A DNA stretch of 32,918 nt, taken from Tissierellia bacterium. Lineage in GTDB: Bacteria > Bacillota > Clostridia > Tissierellales > Peptoniphilaceae. Position 1 is the first letter of the stretch, and the number at the start of each line of letters is the position of its first letter. Both the position numbers and the translations under genes were made by a program. The stretch lies in assembly GCA_030538075.1 (NCBI GenBank), contig JAUNUQ010000027.1, forward strand, positions 1-32,918. The letters are read 5' to 3'. Below are positions 1 through 8,159 of the stretch, in pieces. A model generated the notes under the pieces. The model saw only the letters and a program-made list of their open reading frames with translations, was not told the DNA's origin and searched no databases.

Positions 1-167
1 ACAGAGATCCTCTTTTCATGATTTCTTGGTCGAAACCATTGTATCAGAGCGGTCAATGTATGACTCTTTATTTCTGTAACATATCTATTGTATCTCTACA
101 CTTTTCTTAATGATATTCTAGTTTATTATATCATCAAAAATATGTGCTTGTAAATACTCATCTACCA
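1..167. other. AT-rich flank with no recognisable gene
   Basis: This end of the window lies downstream of the liv operon terminator. It is AT-rich and carries no open frame of useful length on either strand. A minus-strand ATG at 17-19 could begin a gene running off the window edge, but it has no convincing ribosome site and only six codons are visible, so it is not called. Nothing else is seen here. Confidence 0.4.
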
Positions 168-209
168 AGTAAAACAGCCTAAATCCTATATTTATAGGTT
201 CTAGGCTGT
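168..209 (-). terminator. Rho-independent terminator of the liv operon
   Basis: A long inverted repeat (arms 174-190 and 193-209, 17 nt each with two mismatches) lies about 85 nt beyond the livF stop. Read on the minus strand, the hairpin ends in GGCTGT and runs into TTTTAC. The T run is short, so it may be only moderately efficient. Roughly 85 nt of featureless AT-rich sequence separates it from livF. Confidence 0.6.
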
Positions 210-293
210 TGGATTAATCTCTTAAACACTTTTCTCGTTCGTTTTGTTCTATGATCATGTGATAAATATTGTTTTACGTATACTAAAAAGCTC

Positions 294-1007
294 TTACCTC
301 TCCACCTTCTGTCCCAAATAGGCCTCTTGGACCTTGGGATTGGAGAGGAGTTCTGATCCGGTGCCTTCTAGGGTGATGGAGCCGGTTTCGAGGACATAGG
401 CGTAGTCGGCGATCTCCAGGGCTTTGTTGGCGTTTTGTTCGACTAGGAGGATGGTGTTACCCATCTCCCGAAGTTTGCTGATGATGTCGAAGATGCCTTG
501 GATTAACAGGGGTGCCAATCCTAGAGATGGTTCGTCTAGGATTAGAATCTCCGGCTCCGGCATTAGGGCTCTGGAGACGGCGAGCATCTGCTGTTCACCA
601 CCGGAGAGGGTCCCGGCTTTTTGCCAGCTCCTCTCTTTTAAGATGGGAAACAGGTCGTACATGACCTGGATTCTAGACTGGAGTTTGGTTCGGTCTTTGA
701 TATGATAGGCTCCAAGTACCAGATTTTCTTCGACGGTCAAGTTTTCAAATATGCGCCGTCCCTCTGGGGACAGGGCGATACCGGATTTGACGATGTTCAT
801 CGTCTTTTCCGTGGAGATGTCCTGATCTTTGTAGAAGATCTTCCCTTCCATGGGCACCAAGCTCATGATGGCCCGTAGGGTGGAGGTCTTGCCCGCTCCA
901 TTGGCTCCGATCAGGGTGACGATCTGGTTTTCTTCGATATGCAGGTTGATACCGCGCACGGCGTTGATTCCGCCATAGTAGACGTGTAGGTTTTCCACTC
1001 TGAGCAT
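294..1007 (-). CDS. livF: Branched-chain amino acid ABC transporter ATPase LivF
   Basis: Cytoplasmic ATPase, 237 aa, the usual LivF size, that powers branched-chain amino acid import together with LivG. Visible motifs are Walker A GANGAGKTS near residues 33-41, the ABC signature LSGGEQQ near residue 134, and Walker B ILILDEPSLGL just after it. The frame ends with the short LivF-type C-terminus and lacks the longer LivG tail. It is the last gene of livKHMGF, starting 2 nt after the livG stop, so translation is probably coupled. Substrate choice belongs to the binding protein LivK, so other hydrophobic amino acids or small amides cannot be excluded. Confidence 0.95.
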   Translation of the reverse strand: MLRVENLHVYYGGINAVRGINLHIEENQIVTLIGANGAGKTSTLRAIMSLVPMEGKIFYKDQDISTEKTMNIVKSGIALSPEGRRIFENLTVEENLVLGAYHIKDRTKLQSRIQVMYDLFPILKERSWQKAGTLSGGEQQMLAVSRALMPEPEILILDEPSLGLAPLLIQGIFDIISKLREMGNTILLVEQNANKALEIADYAYVLETGSITLEGTGSELLSNPKVQEAYLGQKVER

Positions 1008-1009
1008 GA

Positions 1010-1774
1010 TTACACCCCCAAGTAGGCGTCGATGACATGTTGGTCACTTTGCACCTGCTCTGGTGTTCCAGAGGAGATCAGGGCTCCGTGATCCAGGACA
1101 TAGACGCTGTCCGAGATATTCATTACGACGTCCATATGGTGTTCGATTAAGAGGACGGTCAAATTAAATTCCCTTTTGATCTCGCGAATGAAGTCCACGA
1201 GCTCAAAGGATTCCTGGGGGTTCATCCCCGCAGCGGGTTCGTCCAATAGCAGGAGTTTGGGATCGGTGGCCAGAGCTCTTGCGATCTCCAGCCTCCTCTG
1301 CTTGCCGTAGGGCAGGCTGGAGGAGATCTCGTTGCGCTCGTCGATCAGCCCCACTTTTTCCAATAGATATTCTGTCTTTTCGATGATCTTCTGCTCTTCA
1401 TGGACATAGTCCGGGAATCGGAAGGTGGCGGAGATCAGATTGGATTTTAATTTGAGATGATTGCCCACGAACACATTTTCGAAGACGGACATGGATTTAA
1501 ACAGCCGGATGTTCTGGAAAGTTCTGGAGATTCCCTTTCGTGCCAGCACATGGGGCTGCTGTCCGGTAATATCCACCGCTGCTTCTCCTTCGCCAAAGAG
1601 CACTTTCCCTGCGGTGGGTGCGTACACCCCTGTAACGACGTTAAAGACGGTGGTCTTGCCCGCGCCGTTGGGTCCGATCAGTCCGGTGACTTCGCCCGAG
1701 CGAGCCTGCATGGTAAGGCCGTTGATCGCAGTGATCCCGCCAAACTTCATGGTCACATTGTCAATTTTTAGCAA
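1010..1774 (-). CDS. livG: Branched-chain amino acid ABC transporter ATPase LivG
   Basis: Second ATPase of the liv importer, 254 aa. Walker A is GPNGAGKTT near residues 33-41. The signature is the LivG-type variant LPYGKQRRLEIARAL, followed by Walker B LLLLDEPAAGM. The long insert between Walker A and the signature is typical of LivG. The start codon appears to be TTG (complement of 1772-1774), because the next ATG would delete the first beta strand (LKIDNVTMKFGG) conserved in the family, and no other start lies upstream in frame. A purine-rich AAGGGGG lies 8 nt upstream. The start overlaps the livM end by 14 nt, implying translational coupling. Confidence 0.94.
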   Translation of the reverse strand: MLKIDNVTMKFGGITAINGLTMQARSGEVTGLIGPNGAGKTTVFNVVTGVYAPTAGKVLFGEGEAAVDITGQQPHVLARKGISRTFQNIRLFKSMSVFENVFVGNHLKLKSNLISATFRFPDYVHEEQKIIEKTEYLLEKVGLIDERNEISSSLPYGKQRRLEIARALATDPKLLLLDEPAAGMNPQESFELVDFIREIKREFNLTVLLIEHHMDVVMNISDSVYVLDHGALISSGTPEQVQSDQHVIDAYLGV

Positions 1775-2783
1775 GGGGCTCGCCCCCTTTCTTTCGAAGT
1801 TTGGGCAGACTCCTGTCGTCCTTCTTAAATAGGATGACGATCATCAACATCAGGGAGAACACGACCATTCGAAGGCCGGGCATCGCCTGGGTGGTGAAGG
1901 AGCCGATTTTAAGCGGCTGATCCAAAAAGCGTAGCCATTCCTGTAGATAGGTGATGACAACAGCAGCAAGGACGGAACCCTTTAGATTGCCCATGCCTCC
2001 TAGGACGACCATCAATAGGATGTTAAAGGTCAGGGCAAAGGTAAAGGTCTTGGAGTCGATGGTGCCCATATGGGTGGCGAGTAGTCCCCCACCAACGCCT
2101 GCAAAAAAGGATCCCGTGCAAAAGCTGATGAGTTTGGTACGAAATACATTGATCCCCATGGCTTTGGCGGCGATTTCATCTTCCCGTATGGCGAGGATGG
2201 CCTTGCCATAGCTGGACTTGACCAACATGGAGATGAGTACGAAAGTCAAGGCCGCTATGACCCAGGACCATGCTAAGGATCCGGTTTTGGGGATGGCGAT
2301 CAGGCCCAATGCCCCATTTGTAATCGAGGGCATATTGAGGATGAGAATCCTGATGATCTCTGCAAAGCCCAAGGAAGCGATTGCCAGGTAGTCGTCCGTC
2401 AAACGGAGTACGGGTGCTGCTATCAAGAGCCCAAAGAAGGCGGCGATGATCCCAGCCAATAGTAGTGCCAGTGGCAATGGCAGGTTAATACTCTGAAGCA
2501 GCGGGTTGATGGGAACCATGAAAAAGTTCTGCGTTTTAGCGGCTTCTGGCATCGTAAGGAGCGCGGTGATATAGGCTCCAATGGCCATAAAGCCCACATG
2601 GCCTAGGGAGAACAGCCCTGTAAAGCCGTTGATCAGGTTCAAACTGACGGCTAAGGTGACATAGACACCCGCTAGGTTGATGATATTTTTGACATAGGCT
2701 CCTAAGAATTGGTCAGCGACTTTTGCGGCGATAAAGGTGACGACGAGAATGGCCACATTGATTAGGATGTTTTTCTTTTCCAT
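1761..2783 (-). CDS. livM: Branched-chain amino acid ABC transporter permease LivM
   Basis: Inner-membrane permease of the liv importer, 340 aa from the chosen start, with many hydrophobic segments. Family hallmarks are the GYVTLA-like and LSLGHVGFMAIGAYITALL region and the cytoplasmic loop GLLIAAPVLRLTDDYLAIASLGFAEI, followed by the EAA-like GMGNLKGSVLAAV loop. The frame extends ten codons further upstream, but ATG at 2783 is preferred: it is preceded by AGAAGGTG at proper spacing and lies 1 nt after the livH stop. It forms the translocation channel with LivH. Confidence 0.94.
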   Translation of the reverse strand: MEKKNILINVAILVVTFIAAKVADQFLGAYVKNIINLAGVYVTLAVSLNLINGFTGLFSLGHVGFMAIGAYITALLTMPEAAKTQNFFMVPINPLLQSINLPLPLALLLAGIIAAFFGLLIAAPVLRLTDDYLAIASLGFAEIIRILILNMPSITNGALGLIAIPKTGSLAWSWVIAALTFVLISMLVKSSYGKAILAIREDEIAAKAMGINVFRTKLISFCTGSFFAGVGGGLLATHMGTIDSKTFTFALTFNILLMVVLGGMGNLKGSVLAAVVITYLQEWLRFLDQPLKIGSFTTQAMPGLRMVVFSLMLMIVILFKKDDRSLPKLRKKGGEPLAKN

Positions 2784-2784
2784 A

Positions 2785-3672
2785 TTACACCTTCTCTGCA
2801 ATGCGCTTGCCAAACAAGCCCGTCGGTTTAAACAATAGGATGACGATCAATAGGATAAATGCAAAGGCGTCTCGGTATCCGGTCAAAGTCGGGAAGATGC
2901 CGATGATCATGATCTCCAGGAGACCTAGCATCAATCCGCCGAGAACGGCTCCATAGATATTGCCGATCCCACCGATTACCGCGGCGATAAAGCATTTCAT
3001 GCCAGGTAATGTACCCATAACCGGCAGCAGGGAGGGATATTTTACACTCCACATAAAACCGCCGACAGCTGCCAAAAAGGATCCGATGAAGAAGGTAAAG
3101 GACACGACGCGGTTGACGTCGATCCCCATGAGGCTCACGGCCTCAAAGTCCCTGGACATTGCTCTCATAGCCATACCGGTCTTCGTGTGATTGACCAGAT
3201 ATTGGAGAATGAACACCAGCGCGATGGTGATGATGGGGATGAAGATGGATACCAGATTGATGGAGACGCCGCCTATGCGCACGACTCGATCGAGAAAAAC
3301 TGGGATTGGAAAGGCCTTCGGTCTTCCCCCAAAGATCAACAGTCCCAAGTTCTGCAACAGAAAGGATGCTCCGATCGCAGAAATTAGGACTGTGATACGG
3401 GCAGAGCTGCGCAGGGGAGAATAGGCGAGTTTTTCTAAGATCACGCCCAACCCCCCCAACAGGAAAGCTCCGCCAATGACCACAATCACCCAGGGGAGAT
3501 TGGTCAGGGTCAGGCCGTAGAGCATGACATAGGCGCCGATCATGAACAAATCCCCGTGGGCAAAGTTAATCAGTCTGAGTATTCCATACACTAAGGTGTA
3601 TCCAATGGCTATAAGGGCATATAAACTTCCTAGGGAGATTCCATTCGCTAGATTTTGTGCGAGGTTACTCAT
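2785..3672 (-). CDS. livH: Branched-chain amino acid ABC transporter permease LivH
   Basis: Membrane permease, 295 aa, partner of LivM. It opens with the LivH-type NGISLGSLYALIAIGYTLV segment and contains YGILRLINFAHGDLFMIGAY. The ATPase-coupling loop GGIGNIYGAVLGGLMLG lies near residue 235. About eight hydrophobic segments can be seen. The ATG has a good ribosome site, GGAGG, 7 nt upstream. It follows livK by 19 nt and is followed by livM after 1 nt. The family also carries urea or amide transporters of similar build, but the LivK type fits amino acids best. Confidence 0.94.
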   Translation of the reverse strand: MSNLAQNLANGISLGSLYALIAIGYTLVYGILRLINFAHGDLFMIGAYVMLYGLTLTNLPWVIVVIGGAFLLGGLGVILEKLAYSPLRSSARITVLISAIGASFLLQNLGLLIFGGRPKAFPIPVFLDRVVRIGGVSINLVSIFIPIITIALVFILQYLVNHTKTGMAMRAMSRDFEAVSLMGIDVNRVVSFTFFIGSFLAAVGGFMWSVKYPSLLPVMGTLPGMKCFIAAVIGGIGNIYGAVLGGLMLGLLEIMIIGIFPTLTGYRDAFAFILLIVILLFKPTGLFGKRIAEKV

Positions 3673-3691
3673 TTATATGCCTCCGTTTGGT

Positions 3692-4894
3692 TTATTTTGC
3701 TTCCGGTGTAACCGTGGTGAAGTACTTGAATTCGCCATCGATGACTTTGTTGATAACGGCGTCTTTCGTAGCGTCTCCGTTCTCGTCAAGGGTGATGGTT
3801 CCCGTCGCTCCGACGAAGTCTTTCGTCTCTGCTAAGGCGTCGCGGATGGCGTTGGAGTCTGCACTGTCTGCTCTTTTAATGGCGTCGATGATGACCATGT
3901 ATGCGTCATAGCCCAGGGCTGCAAATGCATTGGCCTCTTTTCCGTAAGTAGCTTTGTAATCCGCTAGGAATTTCTCGGACATGTCGTTGACCGGCTTTTC
4001 AATGGTAAAGTGCGAGCTGAAAGCTGCTCCTTCAACGGCCACTCCACCTGTTTGCAGGAACTCAGGTGCTTCCCAAGTGTCCCCACCGATAATTGGAATT
4101 TCAATGCCCATATCTCTAGCTTGTTTGATCAAGAGGGCTCCGTCTCCTGGGTCCCCAGGTGCGAAGATGACATCCGGTCCTGCTGCTGCAACTGAAGTCA
4201 ACTGGGAGGAGAAGTCCTTGTCCCCTGCGGAGTAGTTGGCAGTCGCTACGATGGCTTCTGCATCGCCTGTCATCTCGTCAAAGGCATCTTTAAAGTATTT
4301 GGTCAGACCAGCTGCATAGTCGGATTGTACGTCTAAGATGATCGCTGCTTTTTTTGCTCCCAGGTCATTAAAGGCGTATTTCGCCATTACTGTTCCTTGG
4401 AAGGGATCGATAAAGCAGACGCGGAAGTAGTAGTCATTTCCGAGTGTGACCAGTGGGTTGGTTGGAGAGCATCCAACGGCTGGAACCTGTGCTGTCTTGA
4501 CGATTTCCCCAGCTGCCATAGAGTTGGAGGAGCCGTAGCTGCCGATGATGGCAACGACTTTGTCTTGGTCCACGAGCTTGGTTGCCGCGTTGGTAGACTC
4601 TGCCTTTTCCCCTTTGTTGTCTACGAGGATCAGTTCCACTTTCTTGCCGAGGACTTCGCCCACTTCTTTATTGGCCATTTCAATGCCCTCATAGGTCATC
4701 TGTCCACCAGCTGCGTTAGCGCCGGTCATTGGCTCGAATACACCAATTTTAATTACGTCACCGGCGGTATTTCCTCCGGTTGCCTCTCCTGCTTTTTCCC
4801 CTTCAGCAGGTGCTTCTGCTCCTTGGGGACCACAGCCTGCAAATGCGGCCATGACAAGTACCAGAACTAAGAATAGTGCTAATTTTCTCTTCAT
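3692..4894 (-). CDS. livK: Branched-chain amino acid binding lipoprotein LivK
   Basis: Extracytoplasmic substrate-binding protein (periplasmic-binding-protein type 1 fold), 400 aa. It has a lipoprotein signal: MKRK, a hydrophobic stretch, then FAG before Cys21, the predicted lipidated residue. A Glu/Gly/Ala-rich linker follows. The mature part has the Leu/Ile/Val-binding pattern IKIGVFEPMTGANAAGGQ, then GYGSSNSMA-like and GDPGDGALLIKQARDMGI segments. The frame extends 13 codons upstream, but ATG 4894 is chosen because AAGGAG lies 7 nt before it and it opens directly on the signal peptide. It is first and probably the most highly expressed gene of the operon. Its real ligand (Leu/Ile/Val or another amino acid) cannot be read from the sequence. 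Confidence 0.93.
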   Translation of the reverse strand: MKRKLALFLVLVLVMAAFAGCGPQGAEAPAEGEKAGEATGGNTAGDVIKIGVFEPMTGANAAGGQMTYEGIEMANKEVGEVLGKKVELILVDNKGEKAESTNAATKLVDQDKVVAIIGSYGSSNSMAAGEIVKTAQVPAVGCSPTNPLVTLGNDYYFRVCFIDPFQGTVMAKYAFNDLGAKKAAIILDVQSDYAAGLTKYFKDAFDEMTGDAEAIVATANYSAGDKDFSSQLTSVAAAGPDVIFAPGDPGDGALLIKQARDMGIEIPIIGGDTWEAPEFLQTGGVAVEGAAFSSHFTIEKPVNDMSEKFLADYKATYGKEANAFAALGYDAYMVIIDAIKRADSADSNAIRDALAETKDFVGATGTITLDENGDATKDAVINKVIDGEFKYFTTVTPEAK

Positions 4895-5155
4895 GATCAT
4901 TCTCCTTATCTTGTATTTTAGGTCAGGAGCCATTGACTCTTGACCGTGTTGCCTCTTTCGCCCAGAGAGTAGCAGAAATCGTATTCAGCTACCTCAGAGG
5001 ACCTGATTCCCAATCATAGACTGGAAATCCCGCCGATTCATCGTCGTTCCAGCCGTGTTCAGACTCTGATCCAATGGACTAAAACCCCATACTTTAGAGC
5101 TTTAACAGCTGTTAGTGAAATCTTTTTATTGATCTCATATGGAATTCGTTTTCCA
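4895..5155 (-). promoter_or_regulatory. Long structured 5' leader of the liv operon
   Basis: About 260 nt separate the predicted transcription start from livK. On the minus strand the leader holds a 15-codon frame (5041 down to 4994, MNRRDFQSMIGNQVL) with Ile, Val and Leu among its last six codons. A hairpin begins at its stop codon (arms 4988-4995 and 4965-4973, one bulge). A further imperfect hairpin (4921-4945) ends 27 nt before the livK start. No T run follows either hairpin, so any control would more likely act on translation or RNA stability than on termination. It matches no riboswitch class I recognise. The peptide has only a weak ribosome site. Confidence 0.4.
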
Positions 5156-5160
5156 TCTAA

Positions 5161-5189
5161 TTTATACTATACTTCGTTAATCACGTCAA
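5161..5189 (-). promoter_or_regulatory. Sigma-A-type promoter of the liv operon
   Basis: On the minus strand TTGACG (5184-5189) and TATAAA (5161-5166) are separated by exactly 17 nt. They match the housekeeping consensus at five of six bases each. The predicted start is near 5154. The promoter lies downstream of the carboxypeptidase terminator, so the liv operon is an independent unit. Confidence 0.75.
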
Positions 5190-5244
5190 GTAATCACTGC
5201 AAAAAACTTAAGAACCGTAGGGACTTAGGCACTATTTCTTATAT

Positions 5245-5268
5245 AAAAAAGGGATCCTATTGGATCCC
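5245..5268 (-). terminator. Terminator of the carboxypeptidase gene, overlapping its stop codon
   Basis: A perfect hairpin GGGATCC/GGATCCC (5251-5257 and 5262-5268, 4-nt loop) is followed on the minus strand by six T (5245-5250). The TAG stop of the gene (5257-5259) lies inside the hairpin, so the terminator starts within the coding sequence. Confidence 0.85.
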
Positions 5269-6357
5269 GCTATTTGCTAGGGCTGTATAGATCACATCTG
5301 CGTCGATGAAATGAAATTTACTCAGCGCGTCATAGGGCAGTGCCCCCAGAGTGACCAAAATATAATCCCGATTTCCCACAGTGGCTGTCGATGCCAGACA
5401 TAGGGCGGCTTGCTCCGTATAGCCAGTTTTTCCACCATGGACTTTGTATCCACTGGGCTGCAGGGAATCCATATAGGCCAAAACGGAATACATCATATGT
5501 ACCCCATAGGGATGCTCCGTTGTCTCGGTGGAGATATAGTCATGTCTTGTAAAGACTTTCTTAAAGACTTCATCTCGTAGTCCCACCCGAACCAATTCTG
5601 CCAACTCCTTGGCCGTGGAGACATTTTTATCGTCGTGTAGTCCCGTGACATTGGTAAAATGGGTCTTGCGCAGGCCCAGTTGATGGGCTTTTTCGTTCAT
5701 CTTATTGACATGTTCCGCTTCGGATCCCGAGACGGCTTCTGCCAGTCCAATGGCTGCCTCTCCCCCCGATGGGAGCATGGTGCCGTATATCAGATCCCTT
5801 ACTGTGACGGTCTCACCTCCGGCAAATCCTGCCATAGAGGCGTCCTCCCAGATCATCTCCTCTACTAGAGCTGGTGGGACGACATAGGTCTGGTCGTAGT
5901 CTTCAATCTGGTCGACTGCCACCATCGTCGTCATAATCTTGGTCAGAGAAGCGGGATAGACGACCTGATTCTCCTTTATTGCGAAGATGATCTCTCCCGT
6001 AACGGCGTCCATCAGGCAGACATTTTCGCTGTAAAGCTCATTTGGAGCGATCCCCAGATCGGGTTTGGCTGCATTTTTATCTGCAACGGCCATCTTCTGT
6101 TGTTCCATCTGCTTTGAAATGGAACCAAAGAGTTTCTCGAAGGAGTTGCGTTTGATCTCCCTGTATTCCTCTTCTGTGATGGGATCTCTCTCAATGGATT
6201 TTCGAAAGACGGGTTCCTCTATGATCTTGGATCCAAATACAATTTCGCCGACCCCCGTCGATCGCAGCGCAAAAACTGCCGCCGTCAACATCAAGGCGAC
6301 AAATAGTACAAATTTCAATAATCTACGAAACCAATCGTTAAAGCCCCTTTTCTTCAT
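5257..6357 (-). CDS. D-alanyl-D-alanine carboxypeptidase, peptidase S11 (DacF/DacA-like)
   Basis: Membrane-anchored penicillin-binding protein that trims the terminal D-Ala from peptidoglycan stem peptides, 366 aa. An N-terminal hydrophobic segment (residues 14-31) serves as signal or anchor, followed by a charged linker. The catalytic domain begins near residue 105 with SxxK as SLTK (Ser137, Lys140) and ends with KTG at 310-312. The second motif, normally SxN, reads S197-G-G, so the usual Asn is absent. The common C-terminal PBP5-type domain and amphipathic helix are missing: the protein ends about 55 residues after KTG. ATG has AAGGAG upstream. It has its own promoter and terminator. Catalytic activity is likely but unproven given the motif change. 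Confidence 0.85.
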   Translation of the reverse strand: MKKRGFNDWFRRLLKFVLFVALMLTAAVFALRSTGVGEIVFGSKIIEEPVFRKSIERDPITEEEYREIKRNSFEKLFGSISKQMEQQKMAVADKNAAKPDLGIAPNELYSENVCLMDAVTGEIIFAIKENQVVYPASLTKIMTTMVAVDQIEDYDQTYVVPPALVEEMIWEDASMAGFAGGETVTVRDLIYGTMLPSGGEAAIGLAEAVSGSEAEHVNKMNEKAHQLGLRKTHFTNVTGLHDDKNVSTAKELAELVRVGLRDEVFKKVFTRHDYISTETTEHPYGVHMMYSVLAYMDSLQPSGYKVHGGKTGYTEQAALCLASTATVGNRDYILVTLGALPYDALSKFHFIDADVIYTALANSGIQ

Positions 6358-6394
6358 AAGATCTCCTTAGCATTGGGTTGACTGTTTTGTAAAG

Positions 6395-6424
6395 ATTATA
6401 TCATATCCTGCCGTACATCGTCCA
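6395..6424 (-). promoter_or_regulatory. Promoter of the carboxypeptidase gene
   Basis: On the minus strand TGGACG (6419-6424) and a perfect TATAAT (6395-6400) are separated by 18 nt, giving a leader of about 30 nt before the start at 6357. It lies just beyond the modC terminator. Confidence 0.6.
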
Positions 6425-6433
6425 TTCGAGGGC

Positions 6434-6454
6434 AAAAAGAGAGTTCTCCCTCTC
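6434..6454 (-). terminator. Terminator of the molybdenum operon, overlapping the modC stop
   Basis: On the minus strand a short GAGAG/CTCTC hairpin (6450-6454 with 6439-6443, 6-nt loop) is followed by five T (6434-6438). The upstream arm overlaps the TGA stop of modC. The stem is only 5 bp, so read-through into the carboxypeptidase gene is possible. Confidence 0.5.
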
Positions 6455-7481
6455 ATTTCAGCATAGCGATCTTTTCGGGAGATAGCTCGATTCCCACGAT
6501 CTCCCCCAGTTTTGGAATCGCTGCGGATTCTGGCAGCTCGATGCGGAGGGACTTTTTCGAGTTTTCCGCTGATAACAATGCGGTGGCTCCATGGATTTCT
6601 CGGTTTACGTGGATCACCTCCAGGGCATTGTCCCCTGATGGAGGCTTCAGACGAAGATCCTGGGCCCGAAAGGCAATATGACCAGCGTCTCGTCCAGATC
6701 TCTTCGGAAGATTTAGCCATAGACCATAATCTGCTGCATAGCATTTATTCTCCTCCCATTTCTCCAACGCGCTGTCGTTTTCAAAGCCGACGATTCGAGC
6801 TGCAGCTAGGGTCTTCGGACGGTGAAAGACCTCTTCTTTGTCCCCGAAGACTTCCATCTGGCCATGGTTTAGGATGAGGACATCCTCGGAGATCCGGTAG
6901 GTCTCGTTTCGATCATGGGAGACGAAGAGGATGGGGATATCAAATTCCCTGATCTTCCCTATAATCTCATCCTCCATCCTTCGGCGCAGGGCCCCATCAA
7001 GGGCCGAAAAGGGCTCATCCAATAGGATGAGGCTGGGATCTGTCGCAAGAATACGAGCTAGGGCGACTCTCTGCTTTTGTCCACCTGATAGCTGGGATGG
7101 ATAGCGATCACCCAGATCTTCAAGGTAAAAGTCCTTTAGCATTCGCTCAGCTATCTGCTCTTTATGCTTCCCCTCACGGATTCCGAATTTGATATTCTCG
7201 ATGGCGCTCATATGGGGAAATAGGGCATAATTTTGAAACAAAAAGCCAATCCTACGCTCCCTGGTGGGCAAATTGATGCCCTTTTCAGAGTCAAAATAAA
7301 TGGAATCATCTACATGGACGACGCCTCGATCTGGTTTGACCAGACCGCTCACACATTTTAGGGTCATGCTCTTTCCAGATCCGGACGCTCCCAGTACGGA
7401 GACAATCCGCTTAGAGGAGATAAAGGATAGGTCCAATTGAAAACCGCCAATTTTTCGATTTAGATCAATCTTCATGCTCAT
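6453..7481 (-). CDS. modC: Molybdate ABC transporter ATPase ModC
   Basis: ATPase of the molybdate (or tungstate) importer, 342 aa from the chosen start. The nucleotide-binding domain spans about residues 1-230: Walker A GASGSGKS, signature LSGGQKQRVALARIL, Walker B LILLDEPFSALD, and the H-loop VSHDRNE. The remaining ~100 residues resemble a TOBE-type oxyanion-sensing region (GHIAFRAQDLRL onward), expected for ModC. Several ATG codons are stacked at the 5' end (7496, 7487, 7481, 7475). I choose 7481 because GGAG lies 9 nt upstream, but the start is uncertain. It overlaps the modB end. It is last in the operon. Confidence 0.9.
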   Translation of the reverse strand: MSMKIDLNRKIGGFQLDLSFISSKRIVSVLGASGSGKSMTLKCVSGLVKPDRGVVHVDDSIYFDSEKGINLPTRERRIGFLFQNYALFPHMSAIENIKFGIREGKHKEQIAERMLKDFYLEDLGDRYPSQLSGGQKQRVALARILATDPSLILLDEPFSALDGALRRRMEDEIIGKIREFDIPILFVSHDRNETYRISEDVLILNHGQMEVFGDKEEVFHRPKTLAAARIVGFENDSALEKWEENKCYAADYGLWLNLPKRSGRDAGHIAFRAQDLRLKPPSGDNALEVIHVNREIHGATALLSAENSKKSLRIELPESAAIPKLGEIVGIELSPEKIAMLK

Positions 7482-8157
7482 AGGCATCCGCTCCATATCT
7501 TTCGCTCTTTACATAGAAGTTCGACCAAGTGTTCAGGGCGATCATCATCACCAGACTCATCCCGGCGATGATGATCGCCCACTGAAAGGCCACATCCCTC
7601 TTCCCCGCCTGCACTGCCGTGTAAATTGCAGTGGACATGGTCTGGGTACGCCCTGGGATATTCCCTGCGATCATAATGGTCGCGCCGAATTCCCCCAGAG
7701 CCCTTGCAAAGGTCAAGATAATACCAGCTACGATTCCTGGCCGGGAGGCTGGGATTAAAATCCGCCAAAAAATTCGATGCTCCGATGCGCCCAAAGTCCG
7801 GGCAGCATAGATCATCTCTCGGTCTACCTGTTCAAAGGCACCCAATGCCGTCCGATACATCAGGGGAAAAGATACTACCGAAGCCGATATCACTGTGGCT
7901 GGCCATGTGAACACGATTGTGTGACCAAATCCCTGCAAGAATTTGCCGATCACGCCTTGGTTCCCAAAGACCAGTAGCAAGAAAAAACCCACTACCGTCG
8001 GCGGGAGCACCATGGGCAGAGTGAAGATGCCATCGATGACTCCCTTTAATGTCTTTCTCTTCATGACGAATTGTGCTGCTCCGATCCCCAAGAAAAAAGT
8101 GATAAAGGTGGCCAAGGAGGCCGTTCGGATGGAGAGTGCAAAGGGCGCCCAATCCAT
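7465..8157 (-). CDS. modB: Molybdate ABC transporter permease ModB
   Basis: Membrane permease, 230 aa, with about five or six hydrophobic helices and the typical ModB opening APFALSIRTASLATFITFFLG. Other marks are the motif GIFTLPMVLPPTVVGFFLL and the cytoplasmic EAA loop EMIYAARTLGASEHRIFWRILIP, which docks on ModC. ARALGEFGATIMIAGNIPG is a strongly conserved ModB signature. It starts 2 nt after the modA stop with only a weak ribosome site, so it is probably translationally coupled to modA. Molybdate and tungstate permeases cannot be told apart from sequence alone. Confidence 0.94.
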   Translation of the reverse strand: MDWAPFALSIRTASLATFITFFLGIGAAQFVMKRKTLKGVIDGIFTLPMVLPPTVVGFFLLLVFGNQGVIGKFLQGFGHTIVFTWPATVISASVVSFPLMYRTALGAFEQVDREMIYAARTLGASEHRIFWRILIPASRPGIVAGIILTFARALGEFGATIMIAGNIPGRTQTMSTAIYTAVQAGKRDVAFQWAIIIAGMSLVMMIALNTWSNFYVKSERYGADAYEHED

Positions 8158-8159
8158 GC

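Noticed and set aside
17-19. Minus-strand ATG at the left window edge as a gene start
   Set aside because: Only six codons are visible and no ribosome site or promoter is convincing.
4921-4970. Resemblance of the liv leader end to a fluoride riboswitch
   Set aside because: Short stretches such as GGGCGA and ATGGCTCCT look similar, but the pairing partners that would close the first stem and pseudoknot are missing, and the downstream genes are unrelated to fluoride export.
4895-5155. T-box leader for the liv operon
   Set aside because: No T-box sequence (GGTGG-ACC-GCG type) and no terminator/antiterminator pair with T run is present.
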